This document shows, piece by piece, positions 13,601-28,600 of a stretch of DNA of 64,000 bases. The notes under the pieces were generated by a model that was not told the origin of the DNA, made no database searches, and was given only the letters and a program-made list of their open reading frames with translations. The position numbers were made by a program, and so were the translations under genes. The stretch is from Trichobilharzia regenti (lineage: Eukaryota; Platyhelminthes; Trematoda; Strigeidida; Schistosomatidae). Position 1 is the first letter of the stretch. Each line of letters starts with the position of its first letter. Where the stretch lies: contig OX235270.1 in NCBI GenBank assembly GCA_944472135.2, positions 53,015,267-53,079,266 of the forward strand, in the 5' to 3' direction.

Positions 13601-16600
13601 TACTTTGACTTCTGTTCAAGTTGTTTTGAGTTCCCCGCGTATTGCCGATATTTCCACTATCCTCTATCTACTCGAAATCACCAACACTATTGCCTAATGA
13701 CAAACCAATTATTGAAACTTCGAGGTCAACAATGAGGTCAAACTGAAGATGACAACATCCCATGAATCTCTATTTGGCCGCGTGATTTAAAGTAGGGTGC
13801 AATACACTTTCTCAATAATCCCGTCACATCCAGTCATTTCCACATCACGTATTGACAGACAGAGTCAAATCTCGAGTTCACGTCAGGAAAAATGAAAAAT
13901 GTTAGTCAATGGTCGACGGATGTACATCATACAGTTCATTTATTTGATCATTCTTGCTAATTGTGTCTTCATAGTGTTAACAATGGAACCGATTTGTTAG
14001 TGAAGGATTCTTGAAAATATAAGTGATTAAATATCGGAATTCCCATACACCACAGTATGATAAACGTTCTGAATCAATGTACACGTAACAATTAAAATAT
14101 TCCCTAATACAATATCAAATAGAAACTATAATAATCATTTATTACGTGATAATCATATCTCCCCGTTTTCGTAACAACTCGGGATCCCTGTTGAATAAAT
14201 TAATTAGATCCAAGAGAAATCGTAGACAAAATGTATTCGGAGTCGACTGTGGCACACCTACAGAATTGCTGGCTATTCGATCACTTGATCGTGTATTAAC
14301 AAGATCCGATTCGTGTAATAATTCCAGAAGTTCTTCAGGCATAATAATAGACTGTTTGCTTAAATAATCCCCATCAGAATTGATTGTAAGGTAACTCAAT
14401 TTTCCAATCAACCAAATCGTTGAATGTACCATCTATGAAAAATAGAACAGTTAAATAGGAAACCATTGCTATCATCATTTTAAATTCGGCATAAAACACT
14501 TTTATCCAACTTTAATGAGAAGACCTACTTCATCAGCAGGATCGGAAACTAACTTGAGCATTTCCGGCAAAAGACGATCAATTTGTGAAAATACTTCAGC
14601 GGAGCATACTTCTGCAAGCACAGTAATCCAACGAAGTGCTGCTAAACGAGTTAACAGGCTTGAATTATTGAGAAGTTGAAACGTGACTTCTAATATAGCT
14701 TCTGAACACAAAATTTGTGAACCATTTTGTTCTGTAGATGATTCTGAAAGTTGCTTAGTTAAGTTGTTATCCTGTGAGCTGTAAGCGAAGGTAAATCAAA
14801 GACACTTTATTGATCTCATCTCCAAATGATACATATACTGTATACAGTATATATATACTGTCATACACGAACTACTAGATAGTCTCTTCACAAACATCTG
14901 TCAATAACCACTACACGATTGCGATTGTCACCACTGTCAGTTTTATTTCCTAAATGAAAATATTCATTAAATAAAAATTCCGCAGCACAAGAATTTTCAA
15001 AATTTTGTTTCGTTGGATTAGAAAAATGCATACGTCACTATTTTTTCCTATTTTTTGTGAGGCTGAAAACAACGCATTATTGTAGTTCTGAATTCAAAAT
15101 CCCTTCACAAGGAAGGCACATCTAAGAATATGTGGTTCACAATAAACACTAATTTCATGATACACCGAAACTCAAAACTATTTGACTCCTCGCAGATACA
15201 AAAGTGAGATAATGTCACGAAGTACGTAAACAGGATACACATCCTACATCGTGTTATGTTAAACAAACACAACTGCATGCAAATATTTCACGTATGAAAA
15301 GAAAACTATAGAGGTAGATAATTCCCCAAAATTATTAGCCAAAGCATTCGTCACTGAACAGTGGATGCTGGCCATCACTGTCAAGCATCCACGAGATTTG
15401 GTACGCTGTCGTGTTACGTTCGTTCGTGCACGATTCCTAGCTAGTTAAGAAGTCATCCTCGTACCACGATTTGTCCCGAAATATACTTCACATTTTGGAC
15501 GATCGATTTGTCTTTTGCTTTGTTTTTAGTCTACGCGGAACGTATACTATAGGAGGTGTGGGTATTATATATATTGCGTTAGTATCCGTGAACGTCAACA
15601 CCCTCAGCTTTTAAAAAACTGATACATTCTATACAATGAAAACATATCAATCCAACCTAACACAATAGGTAATTACACATCAAAACTTACTGTCTGGTTA
15701 CACTCTCCGACTGATTTCCTGAATTTAGTGAATCCATATGAGAGATTGATGAACTGTATGTATTCGCATTAGTCACTGAACGTGAATTGAACTGCCTAAC
15801 AGCTTTCAAAAGGGTTTCGTTTATGCATACAGCAGTTTCCAGTGCAACTTAGAACAAAAATAACGACAAATAAACAATAAGGAACAAAAGAAAGAGTGGA
15901 TTTAATGTAAACAAAATCAATTAAGTCAGTACACATTTAACGGAAAGGTAAGAATCGAAGTGAAAAAGAGAAGTAATAGTAACAAATGTTTCTAACTAAG
16001 CCAACAAAATACGAATTTTATTTAGAAAAACGATGCCAATTATTAATATTACTCAAATTACTAGGCGTGAACTGCAAGATACATAGGGATATAATGAGAA
16101 TGAAATTCTATTTCAAAAAGTGTTCATCTAAATATTTCCCAGTTCCCAACACTATTTATAAATAGTAAAGCTGGATAGCCAAAGCTAGGTGAATAACAAT
16201 AAATTACGCTATCAGTCGTGGGAAACAGATATGGTCAACACAATACAATGACAATCCCATTGTCATATACTTCCTTGGAATTTACCACTCCTTCGTAATT
16301 ACGTTGGAATCCTACTGCATCCTGATGATTACGATAATTACGATAATTAACTGTATTAATAAAGGCAAAAGTGCTGGTAGAAAGCGTTAAATAACCTCGA
16401 ATTATTGTAGAACAAACGACAGTAGCACTGTGATTACAGTAACTAGTGATTCTTCTTCCAGCTGACTCAATAAATAAATATAGTGGAAAGTGAAAAGGAT
16501 ATAAGAAGATACTGTACACGTGACGCCAGCTCTACTTCCAAACCCTAACCTTAACACGTAATTAAACCGAATATAATCTTTTCTACACCAAACGTAATAG

Positions 16601-19600
16601 CACAATATGAAAACAAACTTGTAAGGAGTTTTAAATTTTAAACCAGTGAATCACCAATACAGCAGATTTAAAAATATATATCGGAAAAAGCTTCATACAT
16701 TCGTTTTAAGGAGATCACTATGCGAAATTTTGTAGTCAAATGTGCTCTGTGAAGAAGATCCTCTAGGCGACACGGAATATATTGATTTCCAAAATATTTT
16801 AGTGGAAGACAATTTTAAATTTTTCTGAGACAAGATATTTATCCAAGTCTAAACAGTAAAGCCAATACTCCGTTACTAAATAATCTGATGAGCTTTAACG
16901 CTAACACGTAATAGCTTTTTATTTTTTTCTATATGGGTGTCAACAGAAGTGCAGAATTAAACGTTTTTCTTAATGATAGTTTTACTATTACTTAAGGTAC
17001 ACGCTAATTTTCCAGTTATAAAGACACATTCTGCAATTTTTTGTTTAAGAGTATGGCATCCAATGGCTTCGAATTTCGCGTTCCGAAAAAATTCATAGTT
17101 CCCACTTATAAAGATAAAACGTGGATTCTATCTCCTCTGAAACGATACAAAACTCAGGCAAAAAAAGAAAAATCGTTTGGAACACGGTTGAAAACTAAAT
17201 TGTTTCCAAAAGCTTACCTCGCCTTTCCGCTGTCGCATCATGTGGTCCACAGGACATGAAACATGGTAGAACAGCACCAATAATTCCTGAAGCATAGGAA
17301 AGCATATGGTGTGGATCCACTTCAACGAATGTTTTAATCCATTTCAAAGCAGCTCGTTGTTTAAGCTGCTCTGGGGAACAACTAGTAATTCCATTTCTCG
17401 ACGGGGCTGAATCCAAAACACTTGGTGTATTCTGCAGTAGACTAACACTTTGCGCTGATGCATCAACAACGACTGACGATCCAACAGAATTTGGAAACTG
17501 TGATGTGGGTGGTGAAGAGGATTTTAGTGCAACATTGACGAAGGAACAAGCTGCACAAAACAACAAAAAGAAGCACGCACATGAAACAAACAAACACCAG
17601 ACAAAAAATTGTACCACAGGAACAAAACCGAAAAAACATTTAAACATATACAACTGATAAAATTATCTCATATAAGGAAAGTAAGTGAAAATATCCCGAT
17701 GCCATGTCCAAGTCACGTCAAACATACGCAGATGTTTGTTCAAGATTTTGAGAACACTATATTTTGTCAGTGGTTGTGCACTCAAAATTGGTGAGGCATT
17801 TTAAGATTAGAGATTCCACAATATCGACAGGAGTCACAACCATCAGTGAAATTATACAAAACCGGTGGTCATCCACATCCCAGATGGGCAAGGTGTTGTC
17901 ATAACTTCTGACATTTTTAGATTGGCTATTTCGCCGATACACAACTTCAGCACAATTACATTGAATAGTAGAGTTTACGTGGACAGCATTCCTTTGAAAG
18001 CTCAAAATAACAAAGAAGCCAAAGAAGGAGAAATATAAAAATTTCTCATTCAGATATGTACTGATTTCCAGACACAAATAAACATGATTCTGTTCCATTT
18101 CTGTCGATCACACTTGGCCTCTGAATTACCATGGTGCCTGGAATTTTAGTTATTGATGTATTAGTTAAACTGATCCCCTGTTGAATATCACAGTAGGGTT
18201 AGTTCCCATTCTTATAAACCGAAATGCCCAACGATTTTAACCAGCCTCATAGAACAATCCCTCTAATTAAATAGCGTCTTCGTCAATCTAGTCAGTTATT
18301 TAGCACCACTACTCTTGAACTCTCATGAAGGTGTATCATTAAGCTCTGGTCCTTTACCTAGCTCTAGACTAGAAACCGCTTTCGCAACGTCGCCTACAAC
18401 TAGAAAATCGATTTAGCTGAGCTTAGATCAGAGGTGAGCGTAGACCGATTTCAGACGTCTCACGAAAAGTTATCGAGAAACCATGCTTCTCAAAGTGACT
18501 TTCGAAACATGTTTCTTTAATAAGTCCAAGTGGTTGACAAGTACTACCTGTTGTTGATATCCATTTCTCCCGGTCTTGTTCGAATATGGGATGACAACCT
18601 AGTAGAAAGCTCACCTCATCTCTGTACTTTCGTAACCTGCTGCATCTACTACCTGACCAAGCATATATATTCAGTCTTTACATTATTTAATATTCATCTT
18701 TACGCTTGTTAGTGTCTTCATTTACGTTAGCTCAACCTCATTACTTCCAGCGTTTCTACACTGGTGCAAACTGGATGACGGGCATCTCAGAGACTTTAGT
18801 CACGCAACAGTTAAGTGAGAATTTACAAATGATGAAATATAACTTGATATTGAAGTACCTCATAGAAGACAATGGACCCATTTCACTATCAATAAAACAA
18901 TAGTATATTGCTTATTCTATTTTTTTTTGTCTTATAGAACACTAAGATTTCCAGTAACACTATATACATTTCCCAACTCATGTTTTACATCCTAATTCTT
19001 GCAGGTTTATCAACTTCAAAGCAGTAACGTTAGATACAAATGTTCATCTGTAGAAAATGCCTTCACTTACTAGCCACTATAAGCGTAGAAAAATTCTGTT
19101 ATGGTGATACGACAGCATCTGACTTTTAAGTAAAAGAAACGAATCTTTGGTTATTGAAATATTTACCTCAGACTACGTAAAAACTGTCTCAGAACAGAAA
19201 TAAAAACAAAGAAATCACCTGTTGCAGAAAGTCGACAATGTACTATTAGACAATTGATCATCGTGTCCAAAGCAATTTCACTCGGATTAGCCTCTATCTC
19301 TTTCAGCAGGTCCGTTAGAAGCAATTCACACCTAATAAACAAGGAAAATGAATCTTCTCAAATTGAAACTAATTAAGAAAAGTCAATTGATTAGTAGTAG
19401 AATGAACAACTATAATATCAAATACGTGCACTTAAATAAAATCAATTGGAGTTTCTAAGAAAAGCGAGCCAAGACTCAATAACAGCTAAAAGGTCCGACT
19501 ATCCAAGATTGTTTGTTTCAAGAGCGAACTCTTACTGGCTCTATACGGGCGCGAAATCAATTAATGAGATACAAACTATGCCTGGATAAATTGATAACTG

Positions 19601-22600
19601 TATATTAAGTGAACAATGGAAAGAAAACATTTTCTAATAGTAAAACCATTTCTCAAAGATATGAAAATTGTCAAACAATGTTAGAAGCTTCAAAAGGCAA
19701 CACCTTAAACTTTCTTAAGAGTAGTGGATTTATCATATCCACAGTATCCACATTACATAATAAAATGAGACAAAGAATGTAAGTCACATATCCTGAAAGA
19801 TCTTTAAAATATAATTTGGACACCTAAAACACGTAACCTACGACCACCATGCAACTAAAATAATGCCACCATCACTGGAAAAACAAGTGAAATTTATAAT
19901 CCCTACAATCAAATAAGCATTAAAACTTTCCCAATAATTACGTTGTAATAAAAGTGTTTAGTGACGGAATCATTAATAAGCACATCCCGTTTTTATTTCC
20001 ACAGTGAATTCGTAAACTGTCTGAAATGAACATTAGTCAATGAAACAAAGGCAAAAATAAGAAAATGAAATGGGATGGTAATTTTTAATTGCGAATGTTC
20101 ATGGAGGGTTTGTTGATCTTATTGTAGGCCATGGTAAACATAGAGGTTGAACATACTTCTGTATACAAGGATCAGATCTTCTAGTATGGATTGAGGCCGC
20201 TTCAGCTCTACTGAATGAAAGAGTATTCAAGCTGTTACAGAGTGATTACTAGGAAAGCGTTTAATAGTGAGAATGGCTCCTCTGGTTTCATTTAGTGTCC
20301 AGTATCTGCCACGTGGTCTAAGACTTTACTATTTATGCATTTGGTCACACCTTTACTTAACCATGCAGATAAATGTTCAATTGCGTGCTTCGTAGTGGTA
20401 ACAATCCATACTAGAAGATTTAATCATTGTATACAGAAGTATGTCCAACCTTTATGTTTATCGTGGCCTACAATAAGATCAACAAACCCTCCATGAACAT
20501 TCGCACTTAAAAATTACTATCCTATTTCCTTTTCTTATTTTTGCCTTTGTTTCATTGACTAATGTTCATTTCAGAAAGTTTACGAATTCATGTCCTTTCT
20601 TAATATTTCTATTACCTTAGGTCTACGTAGTGCATGCTTTCTCAACTTGGTATTATATTTACACAATCCTGTTTATTCCACTTCACAAAATTTATTATTA
20701 CTTAATAATCGTTCACTAATAGTACTTTTAAGTTTACACCACACCATCGTTATTATTTCACTAGCATTACTTTTGTTGCCTATCACCTTTGAACTTAAGT
20801 CTAGTCTAATCCATTTGTTGGTTTATTTTTCTGTAGCTGATTACACTCACCTTTGAAACATGTACTTTTGTTGACTATTTTTTATTTCATATTCTTATTG
20901 ATCGTGCATATTATTAATGATAATAAAAACAAACGGAATATTACTCCATCCACAATACATATGATATAATTCTCATCTACCTTATGCATGCTAAACTCGG
21001 TGGATTTATAACCGTACACCCTGAAGAATTCATTGCCAAAAAATGTTCGCTGTTTTTTTTGTGGATACATGATGCCCACTAGTTTAATCAGTTATTCAGC
21101 ACCACTACTCTTGAACTCTCATGAAGGTGTATCATTAAGCTCTGATCCTTTACCCCCCTCTAGACTAGAAACCGCCTTCACAACGTTGCCTAAAATCGCA
21201 AAATCGGCTCTCGGCGAAATGAATGAGAAAAGTGAACTATATGCAGACTTCTGCTCCTCCAGTGATTCTGTGAATGAAAGCAGCGTGTACAATCATAAGT
21301 AAATGGACAAGGCTACATGGGTTCCTTCAAAACTCAGACAAACTTCATCTCAATCCCAAGAAAGTGGATACACAGTCTGTTGGACACGAAGTCGAGCACA
21401 AGTGGTCTCAGACCATCACCTAGTGCGAGGAACGTTCAAGGTAAAGCTGAAAGCCCTCAAAACAACAGGAGACAGACCGAAATTTAAGTCAAAACACTCA
21501 GAAACAGAAAGACTAAACTGCAAATGACACCTTCACTGCACCCATCAGAGTAAAGTCCGAGACACCAAGTAGCATCAGAGAGGAAACCTGTGTGGAAGAA
21601 CGTTGGAACTGTCCGAAAGTGCTGCTCAAGGGAGCGTGTACAACCGTTTCAGGAAGAAAGAAGAGGCTAGACAAGGAATGGCGCTCTACGGACACCTGGA
21701 AGCTAACAGAGAAGAGGAGGATGGTGAAACAGAAGATGAACCAATGCAAAGATGGACAGCAGAAGGAGAAGCTGAGTTCAATGAATATCGCACTGAATAA
21801 AGAAGCGCAGGAGAGACAAAAGACAATTCTACGACACACTGACAACTGAAGCAAAACAGGTCAAGCCACAGGTAAGAGACCTCAGAACACTATATCAGAT
21901 AACCAGATTATTATCCGGGAGGAAATCAACTCAGATGGAACCAATAAAAGACGATCAATGGAACCTAACTGTCTGAGACCAGAGACAAACAAAACATTCG
22001 GCTGATCACTTCAACAGACTCGTCAACCGACTATCACCTGAAACCTGTCCAGAAATATCAATACCAGGAGGCACAGAACTGCCAGTGGACACCAATCCTC
22101 CAACGAAAACACAAGTCTCGAGTGCAATGAAGCTACTGAAGTCCGGGAAGGCAGCAGAACCGAACGGGATTCCTCCAGAAACACTGAAAACTGATTTAGA
22201 AGTCACAGCGGCTATCCTAACATCACTGTTGCAAAAAGTTTGGAAGGCAGGAAACGTACCTACTGACTGAAAGAAAGGCTACCTCATCGAACTGCCAAAG
22301 AAGGCAGACTCAGGCCCTTACAAGAACCTGTACGGAATTGTGCTCTTGTCTACATCTAGCAAAATATTAAGTCGTGTCATCCTGGAGAGACTAAGAGAAG
22401 CTCTGGACTCGAAAATCCATCCAGAACTAACTGAATTCAGAAAAATCTAATCGTGTGCGGATCAAATAACAACCCAATGCATTATCATTCGACAGAACAC
22501 AGAATGACAGTAAAACCTCTACCTCAACTTCACCGCCTTTGAAAAGACTTTCAACATCGTTGACCGAGAGGTATTTCAACACTACGGAGTGCCCAAAACT

Positions 22601-25600
22601 TTGATCAACCTCATTCAACTGGAATATGACAATCCCGCGTGTCAGGTAATCTATAACGGAAAGCTCAGAGGAACAATTGAAGTGGAGACAGGAGGAAGAC
22701 AGTCCTGTCTACTATCACCAACGGTATTCCTAGTTCTGGTGCACTGGACTGTGTGGGAGACTGTGGGGAGAGAGAAGATGGGAATACGCTGGACTGATAG
22801 GAAGACTCTAGAACATCTAGATTTCAAGGGTGATTTATGTACAATCTCACACAAGCTCGAAGACCTACGAAAAACCTACAAAAACCAACAAACTGGTAGA
22901 AGATGCTGGCAACGAAGAAAGGACTTCAAGTGAACGGAGGTAATGAAAATAACCAACCAATGACAAAAACCAGCACATATTACCAACAACAGAAAAAAAT
23001 TTGAAAGAGGTTACTTCCTTCACTTATCTGGGAGCATCGTTTCAGCTACGGGTGCAACCGACGGGGATGTCAAAACCAAAATCGGAAGGCAAGACAGACG
23101 TTCATCACTCTGAAATCAGTCTGGAAATCTTCTGACTCAGAATAGAAGACAAAATTCGGATTTTCAACATTAATATTAAATCAGTTAGTTTTTCCATATG
23201 GGTCAGAAAATTAGCTCGTCACGGGAAGTATTTTCAACAGCAAGCTGACGACTTTTATCAACAGCTGTCTTAACCCGATGCTGAGGACCAAATGGTCGGC
23301 CGACCGGGAAGAATAAGCAATAAGAAACTCTGGCAACGAACAAACCTATCGGTCAAAGAATATTTCAAAGAAAATGGAGACGGATCCGACAAATGCCGAG
23401 GAGACTGCCGAATGACATCGCGCGCCAGGCCATTGCTCGTGTGGAAACTGAACAGAGGACAAGGATTCGGGAGTACAAGGGCGACGTGGGGGAGATGAGG
23501 GACTACGGTCAATCACAGCCACAGCTAAAGAAAGTGGCGAATAATAGGAAAAGGTGGAGTTGTGCTGTCAAAGCCTTATGTCCCATTCTGAAACGTAGGG
23601 AATAATACCAAAAGTGATAATAATAGAATGTTGGTCTGCAGACGGGATGTCCAGAACGCAAACGCTCACATTCAAGATAATTATCTCTAACTTGAGCAAC
23701 AGCCAAATAGCCTATGAAAAGTTGTCTTCGGAAGTTATGACAACACCTTGCCCATCTGGGATGTGGATGACCACCGGTTTTGTATAATTTCACTGATGGT
23801 TGTGACTCCTGTCGATATTGTGGAATCTCTAATCTTAAAATGCCTCACCAATTTTGAGTGCACAACCACTGACAAAATATAGTGTTCTCAAAATCTTGAA
23901 CAAACATCTGCGTATGTTTGACGTGACTTGGACATGGCATCGGGATATTTTCACTTACTTTCCTTATATGAGATAATTTTATCAGTTGTATATGTTTAAA
24001 TGTTTTTTCGTATTGATGACTGTATGTACTTTTTATCTCATACTTTTATCTGCTCAAGAATCTTATATGACTGAGTGACTGTTCTCAACATAGAACTTTG
24101 CATAGAAGTACAGCAGTACGAGTTGCCACACTCCATGTTACACAGAAAGGAAGACTACAGAGAAACACAGATATGCAAAAGAACGACAACAAGCAGAAAT
24201 GTAAGAGAAAAAGAGTGGTAACTTCGGAAAGCAATAGGGGATATGGGAAATCATATAGAGTGAATGTATCTGCGTCATTGAGGAAGATTTTGTGCCACAT
24301 CATTACTAGTCTCTAGCCATTGGTTCTTAGAGTCCCGAGGACCCCAACCACGCAGTCTACAACTTCCTACGTGTCTCAAACTAACTGTCAGTGATTTCAT
24401 GGCCTGATTCCACGTTTTACTCTGACCACGATTAGCTCTTTTCCAACCTATCCATTCTATGTCACCTAACACTGCCCGTCGACGAAGGCGATGGCTAGGC
24501 ATGTGTAACACGTCCTGACCATCTCAATCGATGCAGCCTCACAACCTCATCGACAGATTTCACCTCACTACTTAACACTCGACGCCTAATCTCAATATTA
24601 CTCACTCAGTTATACCATTTCACAAGGGAGATAGAACGCAGACACAGGTGACCAAAGACTCTAACTTTTTTCATTCTTCTACTTCCGATGACCACATCTC
24701 ACAACAATGAAGAAGGATGGAGAGAACTGCTGAGCAGTACACACATGCTTCAGTCGACAGTCGGCTATCAAGTCCACACCGGAGATGATTCAGGTTGGTA
24801 AATGCCAAATGAGCCTTTTGTATGCGTGCTGGGATTTCGTCAGCGGTCAGCCCGTTGAGGCTGGTGAAACTTAGCAAATAATCGAAGTAGTCAACACGCT
24901 CTGCCACTTCACTTCCTATCTCTAGAATCTTGTTCAAGTATTCCGAAATTATTTAGGACGGACCAGATATAATTTCCCTGACTGACAACATCCCCTTATC
25001 TTCAGCTGATTATTCTACTAACTTTACGCGTCTATTTATTGCAGATTTATTTAGTCTCTTTCCTCCACTTAGAAGACCATTCATACTACGACGACAGCTG
25101 TTTTTCCACAAAGCTGTCAAAGGACTTTTCTCTCGATTAACAATCAATTCAGTGTACACAATAGGGAAGTGAAACCTTAATTACGGCATCTACGTACGAG
25201 CCATTGAACAGGACTAAACAGACTCAGTGTGACACTTAATGTCTTAATTTCGTGAAACGTTCTGAAGAAAGCATGACTCAAATACGCATTTAATCCACTT
25301 GACTTACTGTCTCCTTATATCTGGATTTGGGTCACCAAGTATGCGAAAAAGTCCGTCTAATAACTGTGGTAAATAAACACAAACCCTCAATCCTGGAATT
25401 GAATAAAGTGTGGTAATCTGAAAATAATAGCAAATAATAACAAATGTAACAGTACAGTAATACTAGCAATAATATACACGTTTTCCAGAAATAAGTGAAC
25501 TAAAAGAACTATAACACTATGTACACTATTGAAAACTATTTTTAGGATGAAATTAGTATCGGCGAAGGAAAAGTTAGCTTAGTCGAGGTTTTTAGGAAAC

Positions 25601-28600
25601 AATGAGACTCGATTGCACTGATAAGGCACAATAAATTTTCAAATTTTGTAATACTGTTCAACAGTGTTCTGAAAATCTTAATAACATTGATTTTGCAGCC
25701 ATATCTAATAAGAACAGAAAAATTCATGAGATGACTGTACATGTCCCATTCTATACGTCAATTTGTCCACTGACCAGAAATATTTTCTAATGGACTATAG
25801 TCTGACCCAGCGTTGTGTAATCACCTTTATCTCAACACAATAACCTTCTCAGGAGGAATACGTAACTACAAACTAATCCCCATAAAACTAGTTTGTAAAA
25901 TGATCGACTAATCAATAGAATGACAATACAGGACTGCAGAAACAACCGTTTATATGCAGTATACTAATAGACTCACCCATGAAACAATAAACTGCCGCGT
26001 ATATGGATTATTTGTATATATCCGTTCCTTCAGCAACGCAACAACGTCTGTTAAGTCTGAAATATCAGTCTCCACGATGACCTCTTTTAAAAGTCTATCA
26101 CAGTGCAACGCTCCAGGTCGGACAGTTGAGTCAGAGTCAGATACGCCCTGAAAGAAACGAAAATAGAGTAACACCATTTGAAGAAATCACTAAAGTTACT
26201 TACTGTGAGCAGATGATGGATGGCATAAAATCTATCATTAGAACTCCAACCTACTCATTCAAGTAGGTGATTCGCAATCTATGAATTCAATATTTTTTGG
26301 TAAGGTACTCATATCAAATGATCAGTAACTATTGCAAGAAAAGATTCAACAAAAAAGTTGACATTCAAACGCTTCTAGATTCAGTTTAGAACAAACATAT
26401 AACAACAGATTCAATACGACACAAAATCCTTCCGAGAAATGCAATTTCTAAGAGCATAGAATCTAATAATACTGGCTAACGCTTCAGGTTGCTGTCTGTC
26501 TGTTTTCAGGTTGCTACACCTTACAGTCAGCTAGGTCAACGTTGAACTTTTGCACACAAATTCATCGAATCAAACTGGCTACACTACAAAATAACAGATA
26601 AGGTAAGAGGAAAAAACAGTTAAATCAAGCTTCTAAAGAATTAGAAGACGACAAATGACTCCATCTAACGCGTTGGAAACTATTCCGAGTGGTTTCACTA
26701 TGAATCACCAAATACTTATTCTTAACATTTCGAAGGATACTGATCGGTGACCTATCTTAACGGCTCAGACCAACCGTTAATTAATCCAAGAACTAGTCGC
26801 ATGTTTTTACCTGTAACATACTTTTGCCGAAAAATGGTGATAACTCAAGTTAATAACTTACTTTCGCTTAGGACGTGTTACCCAGTCCCCGTCTCTTGGA
26901 CGAGTTAAGTTAATATGAAGTTGGAAAATAACTGAACTGCTCGAGCTGAATTATTATTAAAAGTTTACTAGTTCAGGTTACCAAAGATAATAAAAGTACA
27001 CATAAGTACAGAAGCGAAACTTAATGAAGCTGCAATAAAGGAAAATCTACGGGTGAAAGTGTAATTACAGGAAGAAAAGTATCTTCAGAATCCAATATCA
27101 TAAGGAGTGCATACATCTGCATCCCTAAGGACAATTTGGACCCTGTCAATAGTGACTCTAAATATCTCATTGATCATTTAGATTACGGATACGCAATCCA
27201 TTTGTGTTCATTGCTGACTCGATGGCCAAGGCCATTATGTCAGGTAATGTCCCTAAATATTTGAAACTAGTAACAGCCAGAAAGCTAAATACTTACACCT
27301 ACGTACTCCAGTTACGAATCTGTCAGTAGATTATGTTTGAGAGGAATTATACAACACAATTACAGGTGTCGGTTCTTCGGCTGCCTAGATAACCATGAGA
27401 CATCAGAACGGCTCAGTGTCCTTCCTTTAGCGCTGGAAGTACCTGGCGAGAATACTATATCTGAGCAGTGGACTAAGCAGTTTCCTACAGAAACCTGTCC
27501 TTATCAGAATGAGTAGGTGGAGACTATGAAGAGGTGTCGGAGAGTATCAAGATCCTCACTAATTACTGCAGGCCCATTCGACCCGAAAGAATATATAGGA
27601 CTACTCCCTACCTTCTAATCGAGTAATGTTTTCGCTCTAGCACACAACGTCTACACACCGACGAGCCCGCTGAAACTAGCAGAAGAATTCTGTAGATCCT
27701 CCATGTTGGTTAGGCGACACGAGATGTTAAGCTTTTTGATCAGTGGGACTAGTTGTCTTATTTGGAATATGAGCAGGACACTGGAAGTCACAATATGAAG
27801 TTGACAGTATGACCCCGAAAAACTACAAACATGTTTCTCTGGTTGAATTCCCTGGGGATCACAGTGTCATTGCTGTAGTAATAAAAGTGGAAGGAAAGCA
27901 AGAATATGGAAGTTGAAGTAAACTGCTGGTACTTTCCGTTGGGGTTAATTAGTTATAACTCAATCACCCAGTACTAGGCTATGAGGTACTTTTTGTGTGA
28001 GAGCTAGTGATACCACCTGGTTGCCCAGGTTGAAGTAGATGGAGCGAGACTTAAACCCAGGACACTGACCGGAAGTAGACTGCTTTAGCCAAAGAACTGT
28101 ATCTCATCTTGGGGTACTTGGAACAGAGAAAGCATCAGTATTGGATGATCGCAGAGGTCAGAAGACAACTACCAGCGACACAGGGTCTGTTTGCTGGTGC
28201 TTTTGGTGTCTTGTTCGTACAAAATACTTGTTTGCTGAGAAATGTCGTAGGGGGTTAGGGTCTACAGTTTTCAAGGCTTTTACTATTCTCTCCGCCCAAA
28301 GGCGAAAAAGAGGCATAACTACCAGGCTGGTCGTCCAAGAGAAACACATCACTGCTGTCACCCTTCATCCGCAATTAGTACGACTTCTACCTCAGACCCT
28401 TAACACCATGTGAACAACTTACAAGCTTCCTCCAACCATTATAGCTCATTTCATTGCAATATGTAAACCTGATGACTAAGCCAAAGTGATGGCAATCTAT
28501 CAAGGAAAATCGGCTAAAACATGACTATTATTCACGAAGACATCAACAGATTTGAACAACATAAGCATACATCGACTGTGTGGATGTCAAGAAACAGTGA

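Noticed and set aside
17551..17653. Upstream extension of the exon 7 open frame
   Set aside because: The acceptor TTTTGTGCAG and the phase of exon 6 place the coding start at 17550; the extension is intronic.
28040..28110. tRNA-like A and B boxes on the minus strand
   Set aside because: Boxes are weak and no acceptor or T-arm pairing was convincing.
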